NCBI GenBank assembly: GCA_947631625.1
Contig: CANRMA010000001.1
Span: forward strand, 175,942-239,941
Origin: an uncultured Lachnospiraceae bacterium
Lineage (GTDB): Bacteria; Bacillota; Clostridia; Lachnospirales; Lachnospiraceae
DNA length: 64,000 nucleotides
Reading direction: 5' to 3'
This document shows, piece by piece, positions 27,787 to 37,658 of this stretch. Under the pieces are notes generated by a model. The model had not been told where the DNA came from. It searched no databases and was given only the letters and a program-made list of their open reading frames with translations. Position numbers and translations under genes: made by a program. Every line of letters starts with the position of its first letter. Position 1 is the stretch's first letter.

Positions 27787-29961
27787 TTAACTGAATTGCA
27801 AGAAATTTTTAACGGGAGCCGCCTCATCCCTTCCGGATGCAGGGCTCTCTTTATCGCTGCGATACTGTAATACGATTGCGGACTTTGGCGGCAGCGTAAT
27901 GTGTAATTTACCGGATATCACAGGATACTCCTTTAACTTCGTTGTATATCCTTCAAAAGTTGTGAATATCAACTGTTTAAGCATACATTGTTTGGGTATG
28001 CCAAGATGCCATACCGTCAGATCCTTTGTAACCTCATAATCATTATTATTTACAAGTATCACCGACTGATGTTCCTTTGTAAAACGTCCATATCCTATAA
28101 AATTGTAGTCTGCATCAATATACTTCAGAGAACCGGTTAAAAATTCCTTATTCTGCTTGTGCATCCTGATTATATCTCTGTGGAATTCTATCAATTCCTT
28201 ATCTTCATGCCCCCACGGATATGTCCGGCGGTTATCCGGATCGGTAAACCCGCATACCCCTGCTTCGTCGCCGTAATAAATCGTAGGCGCCCCGATCCAT
28301 GTCATCTGAACTACTACTGCTTCCCTCAAGACAGCCTTATTAATTCCGGTTTCGGCCGCTTCAGGTCCGAGAGTATTGGTACGTCCGACTTTATAATTAG
28401 TTCTTGTCAAAAATCTCGAATGGTCATGATTTGACAATTCGTTCATGGCAGTCAAAAGAGACGGCGCGGTAAAACTCGCGCTGTGATGTTTCATCGCCTC
28501 CCAGAAACTGTCCGCATTCCCTTTTAAATCCTCACGATAATCGTCACTGTGTTTTTCCATTCCGGTTAAAAACCAGGTGAGTGGTTCCATGAAAGCATCA
28601 TAGTTCATGACCGTATCCCATTCATCGCCCTGAAGCCAGTCCCTGGGACTTCCGTAATGCTCAGCCAATATTATGGCATCCGGATTAGCGCTCTTAACCG
28701 CTTTACGGAAATCTTTCCAGAAACGATGGTTAAATTCGGCGCCGTGCCCCAGATCAGCCGCCACGTCAAGACGCCAACCGTCAGCATTATAAGGTGGAGA
28801 AACCCATTTTTTACCTATTTCAAGTATATAGTTTACAAGCTCCACAGACTGCTCATAATTCAGCTTAGGCAGCGTGTCATTTCCCCACCAGCCGTCATAC
28901 GCCGCATTATAAGGCCATCTGTTATCATTAAACTGAAAATAATTCCGATAAGGACTGTCCTGTGAAATAAATGCGCCTTTTTCATATCCCGGAGCATTTT
29001 CATAAATCTTCTCACGATCCATCCACTTATTAAAAGAGCCGCAGTGATTAAACACTCCGTCCAGAATAACTTTCATGCCGCGCCTGTGGGCTTCTTTCAC
29101 CACCTCGGCAAACAGTTTATTACTGGCCTCAAGATTTAATTTATTTGAAACACGATCGATATATTTGGTTGCATACCGGTTTTCCTGCTGCCACGGCTGC
29201 AGCGCTTCACCCTCATCACTGATTATCTTTCCAAAATGCGGATCTATATAATCATAATCCTGTATATCGTATTTATGATTGGACGGCGACACAAAAAGCG
29301 GATTAAAATATATCACGTCCACTCCTAAATCCTGCAGATAATCCATCTTATCCAAAACGCCCTGCAGATCTCCGCCGTAAAATTCCCTTACGCCCATTGA
29401 CGCCGGATATTTGTTCCAATCGTCTACCTTAACGGTTCCCTCACCTATATAACGATATTCATTCGTAAGAACATCATTGGACGGATCGCCATTGTAAAAT
29501 CTGTCCACGAATATCTGATAAAATACCGCGCCTTTCGCCCAATCGGGAGTTTTAAATCCCGGTATCACCTGAAAATGATAATATGCGTTTATATCTTTGA
29601 CAACCCCGCGAGTATCATAGTAACAGAAGATCTTTCCGGCGTATATCTCAAAATAATAACTTAACTTTTCATTGTCAAGCTGTTCCGTATGCGTATAATA
29701 ATCGAAATAATCGTCCGTCTCGCTTTTAAACATCAGATACTTTTCGCCTTTGCTGACGAAAAATACTTTATCTATATTATTTCTTGCCGTACGGAATTTA
29801 ATCGTTATCTCACTATATGCGTTAGGCTCCGCAGGGGAAATAAAGTTTTCAGTGGTATCCGTGAACAATGCTCTTTTATTAAAAACCGGCCTCATGGACG
29901 CTATATACTGATAACTCTGTTCCGCCTTCCAATAATGGTTTATATCCATATGATCCCCCAT
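27787..29961 (-). CDS. GH13 alpha-amylase-family glycosidase (neopullulanase/maltogenic-type)
   Basis: GVDVIYFNPLFVSPSNHKYDIQDY; GMKVILDGVFNHCG; GWRLDVAADLGHGAEFNHRFWKDF; ILAEHYG; LSNHDHSR. Confidence 0.92.
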   Translation of the reverse strand: MGDHMDINHYWKAEQSYQYIASMRPVFNKRALFTDTTENFISPAEPNAYSEITIKFRTARNNIDKVFFVSKGEKYLMFKSETDDYFDYYTHTEQLDNEKLSYYFEIYAGKIFCYYDTRGVVKDINAYYHFQVIPGFKTPDWAKGAVFYQIFVDRFYNGDPSNDVLTNEYRYIGEGTVKVDDWNKYPASMGVREFYGGDLQGVLDKMDYLQDLGVDVIYFNPLFVSPSNHKYDIQDYDYIDPHFGKIISDEGEALQPWQQENRYATKYIDRVSNKLNLEASNKLFAEVVKEAHRRGMKVILDGVFNHCGSFNKWMDREKIYENAPGYEKGAFISQDSPYRNYFQFNDNRWPYNAAYDGWWGNDTLPKLNYEQSVELVNYILEIGKKWVSPPYNADGWRLDVAADLGHGAEFNHRFWKDFRKAVKSANPDAIILAEHYGSPRDWLQGDEWDTVMNYDAFMEPLTWFLTGMEKHSDDYREDLKGNADSFWEAMKHHSASFTAPSLLTAMNELSNHDHSRFLTRTNYKVGRTNTLGPEAAETGINKAVLREAVVVQMTWIGAPTIYYGDEAGVCGFTDPDNRRTYPWGHEDKELIEFHRDIIRMHKQNKEFLTGSLKYIDADYNFIGYGRFTKEHQSVILVNNNDYEVTKDLTVWHLGIPKQCMLKQLIFTTFEGYTTKLKEYPVISGKLHITLPPKSAIVLQYRSDKESPASGRDEAAPVKNFLQFS

Positions 29962-30065
29962 TCTTTATCTGACTGATATAATACATTTTATACTATATGT
30001 TGTAGGTATTCAAGTAATTCCGTACAAGAATAAAATAAGCCCCGGCGAAATCTGCCATATAACGT

Positions 30066-30097
30066 AAAAAAGACAGCTTTTAATGGCTGTCCTTTTT
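30066..30097. terminator. hairpin downstream of ftsH
   Basis: aaaaagacagc ttttaatg gctgtccttttt. Confidence 0.7.
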
Positions 30098-30253
30098 AGA
30101 GAAGGTATTTCTTCTTATGGGGTATAGCAAAAAACTATATAATGTATTGGGGGTTACAAGTGTATAATAGCACAGCCTTATAAACTCTACAATACCAAGT
30201 TTTCACAAATATTACAAAATCAAATTCAAAAAACTATGCAAATTGCACAAATA

Positions 30254-32068
30254 TCATTCTCCGTCAAACAAAGCTTCGAATTCCGCTCTGTTGATCCTTT
30301 CTTTTTCAAGCAGCAATTCCGCGCATTTATGGAGGATATTTTCATATTTTAAAATGATCTCTTTAGCCTCTTTATAGCACTCGTCTATTATTGATTTAAC
30401 CTCTTTATCAATCTCACCTGAAATGATCTCGCTGTGGTTCTTGGCATGCGCAAGGTCGCGGCCGATAAACACTTCGTCATCGTCGTCATCATAATTGATA
30501 ACGCCTATATTATCAGACATTCCGTATCTTGTGACCATTCTTCGGGCCGCTTTAGTAGCCTTCTTAATATCGCTGAAGGCGCCTGTAGTCACATCATCAA
30601 AAATGATCTCTTCAGCGATACGTCCGCCTAAAGATACCATTATGTCTTCTTTCATCTTGCCTTTAGTAATAAACATTTCATCTTTTTCCGGCAGCGGCAT
30701 GGTATATCCTGCGGCGCCTATTCCTGTGGGAATAATGGACACCGTATATACCGGGCCCACATCCGGAAGCACATGGAACAAAATGGCATGACCGGCTTCA
30801 TGGTATGCCGTGATACGTTTCTCCTTGTCAGATATGACACGGCTCTTTTTCTCGGAACCTATACCGACTTTGATAAATGCTTTCTTTATATCTTCCTGCT
30901 TTATAAAAACGCGTTGATCCATAGCCGCATTTATCGCCGCTTCATTCAGGAGATTTTCCAGGTCCGCTCCCGTAAAGCCGGCCGTAGTCTGCGCGATCTG
31001 TTCAAGATCCACATCATCCGCCAACGGCTTATTCTGCGCGTGAACTTTTAAGATATCCTGCCTGCCTCTTACATCCGGAGCGGATACGCTTATCTTTCTG
31101 TCAAACCGTCCCGGTCTCAGGATAGCGGGATCGAGAATATCCACCCGGTTAGTTGCGGCTAACACTATTATTCCTTCGTTTACTCCAAAACCGTCCATTT
31201 CTACCAACAGCTGATTCAGCGTCTGCTCTCTTTCATCATGACCGCCGCCCATACCGGTCCCTCTTCGTCTTGCTACCGCATCTATCTCATCTATAAAGAT
31301 TATACACGGCGCATGACGCTTAGCTTCCGCAAACATATCGCGCACGCGTGAAGCTCCGACGCCGACAAACATCTCCACAAAATCCGAACCGGATATACTG
31401 AAAAACGGTACGTTTGCTTCACCCGCTATAGCCTTGGCAAGAAGCGTCTTTCCGGTGCCGGGCGCGCCTTCAAGCAGGACGCCTTTGGGTATTCTCGCGC
31501 CTACCCTCGTAAACTTGGCCGGCTCCTTTAAAAACTCCACTATCTCTTCAAGTTCTTCTTTTTCTTCTTTTAAACCGGCGACGCCGTCCAATGTCACTTT
31601 ATTATCACCTATGGACAGTCTCGCTCTGCTTTTTCCGAAATTCATCATCTTGCCGCCGTTTCCGCCGGACGCATTCTGTGAATTAAACATTACAAAGAAA
31701 AAGACGCATATTATTGTAACAAGCAATATCGGAAATACACTGTTTAAAAACCAGTTTTCCTCAGGCACCGCCTCTACCGTAGGATCAAGTCCGTAACTTC
31801 TGATAAAACTTTCTATCTCTCTTACGTCAGTTACATAAAACCTTCTCTCTTCCCCGCTCTTTAATGTAACTCTTACAGAGCCGGTAGGAGTTTCTTTGTC
31901 AGGGCTTATCGTAACCATCGCCACGTTGTTCTCTTTTAACTGACTCTCAAACTCTCCTCTGGTATAGTTATTGCCCTGAACTCTGAATGTTCCAAGCCAT
32001 ACTGTAACAAACAGCAGACCTGCGATAATTATAAAATATAAATAAAAACTTTTGTTATTCTTACTCAA
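30254..32068 (-). CDS. ftsH: ATP-dependent zinc metalloprotease FtsH
   Basis: [57 protein letters not shown] zinc site; 2 N-terminal TM. Confidence 0.97.
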   Translation of the reverse strand: MSKNNKSFYLYFIIIAGLLFVTVWLGTFRVQGNNYTRGEFESQLKENNVAMVTISPDKETPTGSVRVTLKSGEERRFYVTDVREIESFIRSYGLDPTVEAVPEENWFLNSVFPILLVTIICVFFFVMFNSQNASGGNGGKMMNFGKSRARLSIGDNKVTLDGVAGLKEEKEELEEIVEFLKEPAKFTRVGARIPKGVLLEGAPGTGKTLLAKAIAGEANVPFFSISGSDFVEMFVGVGASRVRDMFAEAKRHAPCIIFIDEIDAVARRRGTGMGGGHDEREQTLNQLLVEMDGFGVNEGIIVLAATNRVDILDPAILRPGRFDRKISVSAPDVRGRQDILKVHAQNKPLADDVDLEQIAQTTAGFTGADLENLLNEAAINAAMDQRVFIKQEDIKKAFIKVGIGSEKKSRVISDKEKRITAYHEAGHAILFHVLPDVGPVYTVSIIPTGIGAAGYTMPLPEKDEMFITKGKMKEDIMVSLGGRIAEEIIFDDVTTGAFSDIKKATKAARRMVTRYGMSDNIGVINYDDDDDEVFIGRDLAHAKNHSEIISGEIDKEVKSIIDECYKEAKEIILKYENILHKCAELLLEKERINRAEFEALFDGE

Positions 32069-32163
32069 AGTAAACCTCTTTCTCCATAATCACTTAGTAT
32101 GTTATGTATACTTACTTTTATTATCTTGGCCGTTGCATATATTCTGTCCGCATCGTTTTCTGT

Positions 32164-32736
32164 TTAATCAAACTTCACCGCGCCTATATACGGCAGATTT
32201 CTGTAACGCTGATCATAATCAAGGCCGTAACCCACAACAAATTCATCGGGGATCTTAAAACCTATGTAATCCGCCTCTACATCTACCACTCTGCGGTCAG
32301 GCTTATCCAACAGCGCACACAATTTGACGTCGGCAGCTCCTCTGTCTTTTAAAAGCTCTTTAAGATATTTTAAAGTCCTTCCGGTATCCACTATATCTTC
32401 TACCACGATCACATGCCGCCCGTCCAAAGGTTCTTCAATATCTTTTTTGATACTGACCACTCCTGCAGATTCCGTGCTGCTTCCGTAACTTGAAAGCGAC
32501 ATAAAATCAATCGACACAGGCACCGTTATTCTCTTGGCAAGCTCACACATGAAAAAACTGGCGCCTTTTAAAATACATATTAAATGTACGCTCTTCCCTT
32601 CATAATCTTTGCTTATACGTTCTCCTATCTTACGGATTCTCTGACCGATCTCGTCCTCAGACAGCATAACCTCTACATGTTCAGCCATTTTCATCTTCCT
32701 CCAGACATACCTGCAAGATATGTTTCGTATTTTCAT
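32164..32736 (-). CDS. hpt: hypoxanthine phosphoribosyltransferase (true start probably ~32688)
   Basis: VHLICILKGASFFMCELAKRI; VIVVEDIVDTGRTLKYLKELL. Confidence 0.95.
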   Translation of the reverse strand: MKIRNISCRYVWRKMKMAEHVEVMLSEDEIGQRIRKIGERISKDYEGKSVHLICILKGASFFMCELAKRITVPVSIDFMSLSSYGSSTESAGVVSIKKDIEEPLDGRHVIVVEDIVDTGRTLKYLKELLKDRGAADVKLCALLDKPDRRVVDVEADYIGFKIPDEFVVGYGLDYDQRYRNLPYIGAVKFD

Positions 32737-34135
32737 CGACCTTATAGTATTGGCTTATCCTATATCCCGGAACCCACAAAATATGCATTCCGTCCGCCAA
32801 CAGATAAAGATTTTCCCTCTTAGACACGGGAATTTTTTCATTTATCATATATTCTTTAATGCTTTTCTTCCTAAATCCGCTGTCTATCGTAAGAAAATCT
32901 CCCGTTTTACGCGTCCTCAAGACTAAAGCCCTAGTTATTTTATCACAATCAAACCATTTAGTATATGTTTTTTCCGGAATAATTTGACCTTTTTTATAAA
33001 AAAATTCCTCTCTGTCCATATATCTAAAACTAAATATCCCCATATCGCCCGCCCTGACTCTGCATGGCGCGGATATCTGTATCTGCGGATATTCTTCATG
33101 TTCCGGGGATCTTTTATCATTCTCCTTTCGGGGTTTAAATATGACAAGTGTGTCATATTCTTTGCGCGCCGCAAGCCCGTATGGAAGGGAAAGCTCTTTG
33201 CTTCCTTCTTTAAAACTGATATTATGCAAAGCCGTTATATGCTCCTTTGTTATATCCTTTCTGTATGGAGTAAGCGCTTCCATACAGTGAAGCAGTATAA
33301 GCTTCTGCAGAAATTCTTCTTCTTTTCGAAAAACTTTAAGGTCTATCTCAAGTCTTTTATCCTGCCCTGAACCTTTTACACAACGCCCATAGGCCAGATC
33401 GGCCTGCTTTTGTACAAAAACCTGCGTCTGCGCAAGCACATCGGCCGCGTCCGAAATATGTACGGTCGCATTTTGGCAGATTTGCTCATTGGCATAAGCC
33501 AATATGTGGTGACGTATCTTATTTCTCGTATAAGTATCATCATCATTGGTTTTATCTATGCAAAATCCGGTTTTTTCCTGTTCAAGATAAGCTTCTATCT
33601 CTGAACGTTCCAGACAAAGCAACGGCCTTATGATATTATCCCTGACCGGCCTTATGCTTCCCAGTCCTTTTAACCCGCTGCCGCGGAAAAGATTGAATAG
33701 AAATGTTTCAGCCTTATCGTTGCAGTTGTGCGCGACTGCTATTTTATATTTATCCTCATTTTGCTTATCAAGCGCTTCCTCAAAAGCGCGGTATCTCAGC
33801 TTCCTTCCCGCCTCTTCCAATGAAAGCCCGTTTTCTTTGGCGTAGCCGGGCATGTCCACTTTTTTCAGAAAAAAAGCGACCCCCAGTTTTTTACAAAGTT
33901 CTTCGACATAGGCCGCGTCTTTATCCGCGTCCTCTCTCATTCCGTGGTGCACATGAACCACCTTAAGGTCAAAACCAATTTCCCCGGACAATTTAGCTAA
34001 TATAAGCAGCAGACATACCGAATCCGCCCCTCCGGACACTCCCGCCAAAACAACATCATCTTTGGCGATCATATCATATTTCTTTATAAAAGTTCTGACT
34101 TTATTATAAATATCGTCTGTTATTTTATTTCCCAT
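32681..34135 (-). CDS. tilS: tRNA(Ile)-lysidine synthetase
   Basis: VLAGVSGGADSVCLLLIL PP-loop; KIAVAHNCNDKAETFLFNLFRGSGLKGLGSIRP. Confidence 0.95.
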   Translation of the reverse strand: MGNKITDDIYNKVRTFIKKYDMIAKDDVVLAGVSGGADSVCLLLILAKLSGEIGFDLKVVHVHHGMREDADKDAAYVEELCKKLGVAFFLKKVDMPGYAKENGLSLEEAGRKLRYRAFEEALDKQNEDKYKIAVAHNCNDKAETFLFNLFRGSGLKGLGSIRPVRDNIIRPLLCLERSEIEAYLEQEKTGFCIDKTNDDDTYTRNKIRHHILAYANEQICQNATVHISDAADVLAQTQVFVQKQADLAYGRCVKGSGQDKRLEIDLKVFRKEEEFLQKLILLHCMEALTPYRKDITKEHITALHNISFKEGSKELSLPYGLAARKEYDTLVIFKPRKENDKRSPEHEEYPQIQISAPCRVRAGDMGIFSFRYMDREEFFYKKGQIIPEKTYTKWFDCDKITRALVLRTRKTGDFLTIDSGFRKKSIKEYMINEKIPVSKRENLYLLADGMHILWVPGYRISQYYKVDENTKHILQVCLEEDENG

Positions 34136-34181
34136 CTTTACGCTTCCTGAAGTTTTACGATTTATCCGGCAAACCCTTTAT

Positions 34182-35372
34182 CTATTGCCATATTCCTATT
34201 ACCAACACTGTCATATCGTCCGGGATCTTACCTTTACTGTACCGGAGGCAGCTCCCCAGGATCTGATTGGCTATCTCCGTAGGATTGGTATGATATATCC
34301 TTGCTATTATTTCCGGTAAAAGCTCTTCCTGCCCTTCTTTTGCAAGCGCATCGGAAATACCGTCGGAAAGCATTATAACATAATCTCCGTCCTGCAGTTT
34401 TCTATGCATTACTTCCGGTTCTATATGCTGAAAGATCCCAAGCGGCAGATTTCCGACCGACAGCCTGTCCACCATAAGATCGCGCTTTATGTATGTAGCC
34501 GCCGCGCCTGCTTTAACAAAATCACAGTCTCCGGTATAAAGATTCAGTTCGCATATATCCATTGTGGACATATTCTTTTCCTGTTCTCCTGCTGCCAACG
34601 CGCCGTTTATGATACGGACCGCCGCCTCTTTTTTAAAACCTGCGCCCAAAAGCATTTCCATCATTTCAATAACCCGCTCTGATTCTTCGCAGGCCGATTC
34701 ACCTGAACCCATGCCGTCGGATATGATCGCTGCAAGCCGTCCCGACTCTATTTCACATACGGAATAATTATCTCCCGAAATTTTTTCCGTCTCCTTAACA
34801 GCTTTTGCAAAGCCCGTAAGAATGTGGAACTTCGGCTCCTCTATAAAGTGATATGCCGTCCATTCTTTAGCCATAAACAACGGTTGGCTTACGGACGGCT
34901 GCAGACGCAGATTCATAGCAACGGAAAGCAGATTTGCAATGTCTTCCGTTAAGAGCCCTTCTTTGCCGTGAGCTTTCATTGTAAGATTGAGCTCGATATG
35001 TCCGTCATTATTTTCAAGTATCAGGAAATTTTTAAGAAGGATACCGGACTCCTTCAGATATCTTGATATCTGCCTGTATTTCCGCTCACCCACCGGATGA
35101 TATCTGTATGACTCAAGCGCAACCTCCGACATAATACCTGATATTTCTTTAAGATGTTCCGCTAAAAGTTCTTTACTTTCATACAGCTTTTTATTCCAGA
35201 AATATTCCTGACGGCTGCTTTCTTTTTCAGAATACTCATCAGGCTCATTTTTCTGCTCAAAAAGACCTGCAAGCTCCTTAAAAGACTCTGCATAGCCTAA
35301 AAGTTTCTGCTTTCCGTATTCCGGCAGCACGGATACAACATTTTCTTCTTTTAACCCTGACAGCCTTCTCAT
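34182..35372 (-). CDS. SpoIIE-type PP2C phosphatase lacking an N-terminal membrane domain
   Basis: AAIISDGMGSGESACEESERVIEMMEMLL; LPLGIF; GDYVIMLSDGISDAL; DDMTVLVIGIW; synteny with divIC and tilS; only 396 aa, no predicted TM. Confidence 0.85.
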   Translation of the reverse strand: MRRLSGLKEENVVSVLPEYGKQKLLGYAESFKELAGLFEQKNEPDEYSEKESSRQEYFWNKKLYESKELLAEHLKEISGIMSEVALESYRYHPVGERKYRQISRYLKESGILLKNFLILENNDGHIELNLTMKAHGKEGLLTEDIANLLSVAMNLRLQPSVSQPLFMAKEWTAYHFIEEPKFHILTGFAKAVKETEKISGDNYSVCEIESGRLAAIISDGMGSGESACEESERVIEMMEMLLGAGFKKEAAVRIINGALAAGEQEKNMSTMDICELNLYTGDCDFVKAGAAATYIKRDLMVDRLSVGNLPLGIFQHIEPEVMHRKLQDGDYVIMLSDGISDALAKEGQEELLPEIIARIYHTNPTEIANQILGSCLRYSKGKIPDDMTVLVIGIWQ

Positions 35373-35578
35373 ATATCATTCACCATGCCTTTCACCCCGC
35401 GTCATCATACATATTATTCATAAGAGCAATATATCCTGTATATGACAATACGCGCGTGGAAAATTATTTAACTATCTATTAAATCAATATATGTGAAGGT
35501 TGTCCATATTATTCTAATAAGTTTTAAGCCGCAATATTCCATTAACGATAAATAAGCGCGTTGATCCGGTCTGTTTGG

Positions 35579-35617
35579 ACAAAAAACAGATTTCGGATAC
35601 CCGGCTATCCAAAATCT
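35579..35617 (-). terminator. Rho-independent terminator after divIC
   Basis: Minus strand: agattttggata gccggg tatccgaaatct followed by gttttttg. Confidence 0.75.
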
Positions 35618-35619
35618 GC

Positions 35620-35925
35620 TTAATTTTCATCTTTAAAAATAATCTCGCCTTCATACACAAGGCCCAGTTTTTCTTTGGCTACTTCTTCCACGTACTTCTT
35701 GGTCTGCGTATATTTTCCATACTCTTCTATCTCTTCGGCGCGCTCTTTCTCCGCAGCTATCTCCTGCTGTAACTGAGCAACTTTTACATCATAAGACTCT
35801 TTTTTATTCCGAAGCTCTACGCTTTTAACCGCTACCACAATCAGCATCATCAATACTACTGTTGTGACAAGCATCATCGCCAGCCTGTTTTGTCGTCGTT
35901 TGCGAAATGCAGCTTTCCTTGCCAT
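35620..35925 (-). CDS. divIC: septum formation initiator (DivIC/FtsL-like)
   Basis: Single TM followed by coiled coil VAQLQQEIAAEKERAEEIEEYGKYTQTKKYVEEVAKEKLGLVYEGEIIFK. Confidence 0.88.
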   Translation of the reverse strand: MARKAAFRKRRQNRLAMMLVTTVVLMMLIVVAVKSVELRNKKESYDVKVAQLQQEIAAEKERAEEIEEYGKYTQTKKYVEEVAKEKLGLVYEGEIIFKDEN

Positions 35926-35966
35926 TGTATTTCTCCACTACATAAATTTCAGTTTACAATAACTGA

Positions 35967-36455
35967 TTACTGTTTACATAAAATAATTCTAAACATTTTT
36001 ATGCAAACCGTCAACTTATTTTTGATGAAATTTCGCAATTTTTTTAATTTCTTTTTAATAAAATCCGCAAGCTTCTTTAGCTTTAAAAACAGCCATTTGA
36101 GCGGTTTTACTACAATTTGTATGAATTTAAAAATTAACCACATTATCTTGTATATGCAGGTTGACATAATATGTACAAACTTGCCGCCTATCAAAATTTT
36201 ATAACACAGCATGCCAATGACCGCGCCTATCACCGTAAACCATCTCAGCACTCCGTTATTTTCTCTGTACAGCATATAGAACACGCCTATACCGCATGCA
36301 AACCAGAAGACCATATCCTCTAAGGATATCCATAACATATTGTGCTTTATAAGTTTACGTATGATCAGGAACCAGTCGTATACAAAAGTGATCACTATCC
36401 CCATTATCATGGAATGCGAAAAAAAGGAAACTTCCTGTATTATATCCCGGCTCAT
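35967..36455 (-). CDS. yabQ: spore cortex biosynthesis protein YabQ
   Basis: 162 aa polytopic, MGIVITFVYDWFLIIRKLIKHNMLWISLEDMVFWFACGIGVFYMLYRENNGVLRWF; next to yabP. Confidence 0.85.
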   Translation of the reverse strand: MSRDIIQEVSFFSHSMIMGIVITFVYDWFLIIRKLIKHNMLWISLEDMVFWFACGIGVFYMLYRENNGVLRWFTVIGAVIGMLCYKILIGGKFVHIMSTCIYKIMWLIFKFIQIVVKPLKWLFLKLKKLADFIKKKLKKLRNFIKNKLTVCIKMFRIILCKQ

Positions 36456-36462
36456 ATATCAC

Positions 36463-36753
36463 CTACTTAAAGAGTCTGGACAGCAGAGACTCTCCTTTTG
36501 ATCCATAACCGGCATTCTCTGAATAAGTGAGGCTGTCGATCCTTCCGTCTATGTCCACTTCCCCTTTATCCAAAGATAATCTGCTTACATGCAGTTCGTT
36601 CCCTTTTATCATTAACATCCCCTGTTCCGTCTCCAACAGAATTTCATTAACGTCGAACGACAGCACGTCGTTTACGCCGCTTATAGTACATGTCCTTCTA
36701 TTGGTAAGCATTAACTTATGGGGCCTTTTATTAATATTGTTTAAATCCTCCAT
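36463..36753 (-). CDS. yabP: sporulation protein YabP
   Basis: MEDLNNINKRPHKLMLTNRRTCTISGVNDVLSFDVNEILLETEQGMLMIKGNELHVSRLSLDKGEVDIDGRIDSLTYSE; longer ORF reaches 36816 but internal ATG fits family start. Confidence 0.9.
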   Translation of the reverse strand: MEDLNNINKRPHKLMLTNRRTCTISGVNDVLSFDVNEILLETEQGMLMIKGNELHVSRLSLDKGEVDIDGRIDSLTYSENAGYGSKGESLLSRLFK

Positions 36754-36816
36754 ACATACCTCCCTTAAAACTCTTCCAGTTAAGTGTATGCATGGTATTT
36801 GGCATTTATCACACAT

Positions 36817-37065
36817 TTATGATAAATAACGGAACAATTCCTTAGCTTCTTCCTTTCGAACAGTTTCCTGCACATCCAATACTTCTACTTTTACTTCTTT
36901 ATTTCCAAACTGAATGGTAATAACGTCTCCTTCTTTTACATTTGCGGAAGCTTTAGCCGGTTTGTCATTAATAAATACCCTGCCCGCATCACAAGCCTCG
37001 TTTGCGACAGTACGCCGTTTAATAAGGCGTGAAACTTTTAAATATTTATCCAATCTCATGATCAT
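36817..37065 (-). CDS. S4-domain RNA-binding protein (RqcP/YabO-HslR-like)
   Basis: MRLDKYLKVSRLIKRRTVANEACDAGRVFINDKPAKASANVKEGDVITIQFGNKEVKVEVL; ORF extends to 37170. Confidence 0.92.
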   Translation of the reverse strand: MIMRLDKYLKVSRLIKRRTVANEACDAGRVFINDKPAKASANVKEGDVITIQFGNKEVKVEVLDVQETVRKEEAKELFRYLS

Positions 37066-37143
37066 TACCATCTCTTTCTTTTTTTCGCAATTACCTGTTA
37101 AAACAACGGCCGACACGCTTATGCGGGCCGCCCTTACGTTAAT

Positions 37144-37179
37144 GAAAAAGACCTGTATATGCATATGCATGTACAGGTC
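37144..37179 (-). terminator. 30-bp near-perfect palindrome plus T tract, hup terminator
   Basis: gacctgtatatgcatatgcatgtacaggtc (28/30 palindromic); minus strand continues tttttcatt. Confidence 0.7.
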
Positions 37180-37208
37180 AATGTTTTCCAGCCGTTTAAA
37201 ACCGCAAA

Positions 37209-37481
37209 TTAGTTAAGGGAATCCTTTAAAGCTTTACCTGCTTTGAATTTAGGAGCCTTAGATGCAGGAATCTTCATAACTGCGCCGCTCTGAGGATTTC
37301 TTCCTTCTCTTGCTGCTCTCTGAGAAACTTCAAAAGTACCGAAACCTACTAACTGTACTTTCTCACCCTTCTTAAGTTCTTCAGCAACAACATCCGTAAA
37401 TGCTTTTAATGCTTTCTCTGCGTCTTTTTTTGATAAGCCTGCCTGATCAGCCATAGCTGCAACTAATTCTGCCTTATTCAT
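37209..37481 (-). CDS. hup: HU-family DNA-binding protein
   Basis: MNKAELVAAMADQAGLSKKDAEKALKAFTDVVAEELKKGEKVQLVGFGTFEVSQRAAREGRNPQSG. Confidence 0.97.
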   Translation of the reverse strand: MNKAELVAAMADQAGLSKKDAEKALKAFTDVVAEELKKGEKVQLVGFGTFEVSQRAAREGRNPQSGAVMKIPASKAPKFKAGKALKDSLN

Positions 37482-37658
37482 TTTACTCCTCCTCTTGATA
37501 TGAGTTTACAATTTTTAGAAGTTTCTCTTTTGAAACAACTATATATAGTTATAAGGTTTTTTTCACTGCTTGTCAAGGTAAAAATGCCCATTTTATCTAA
37601 ATTGAGAACATTTTTTTACAGAAATAATACTATTTTACGTTTATGTAAACTAAATGGC

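Noticed and set aside
36463-37065. Overlapping longer starts for yabP and the S4 protein
   Set aside because: N-terminal extensions do not match family starts; internal ATGs fit better.
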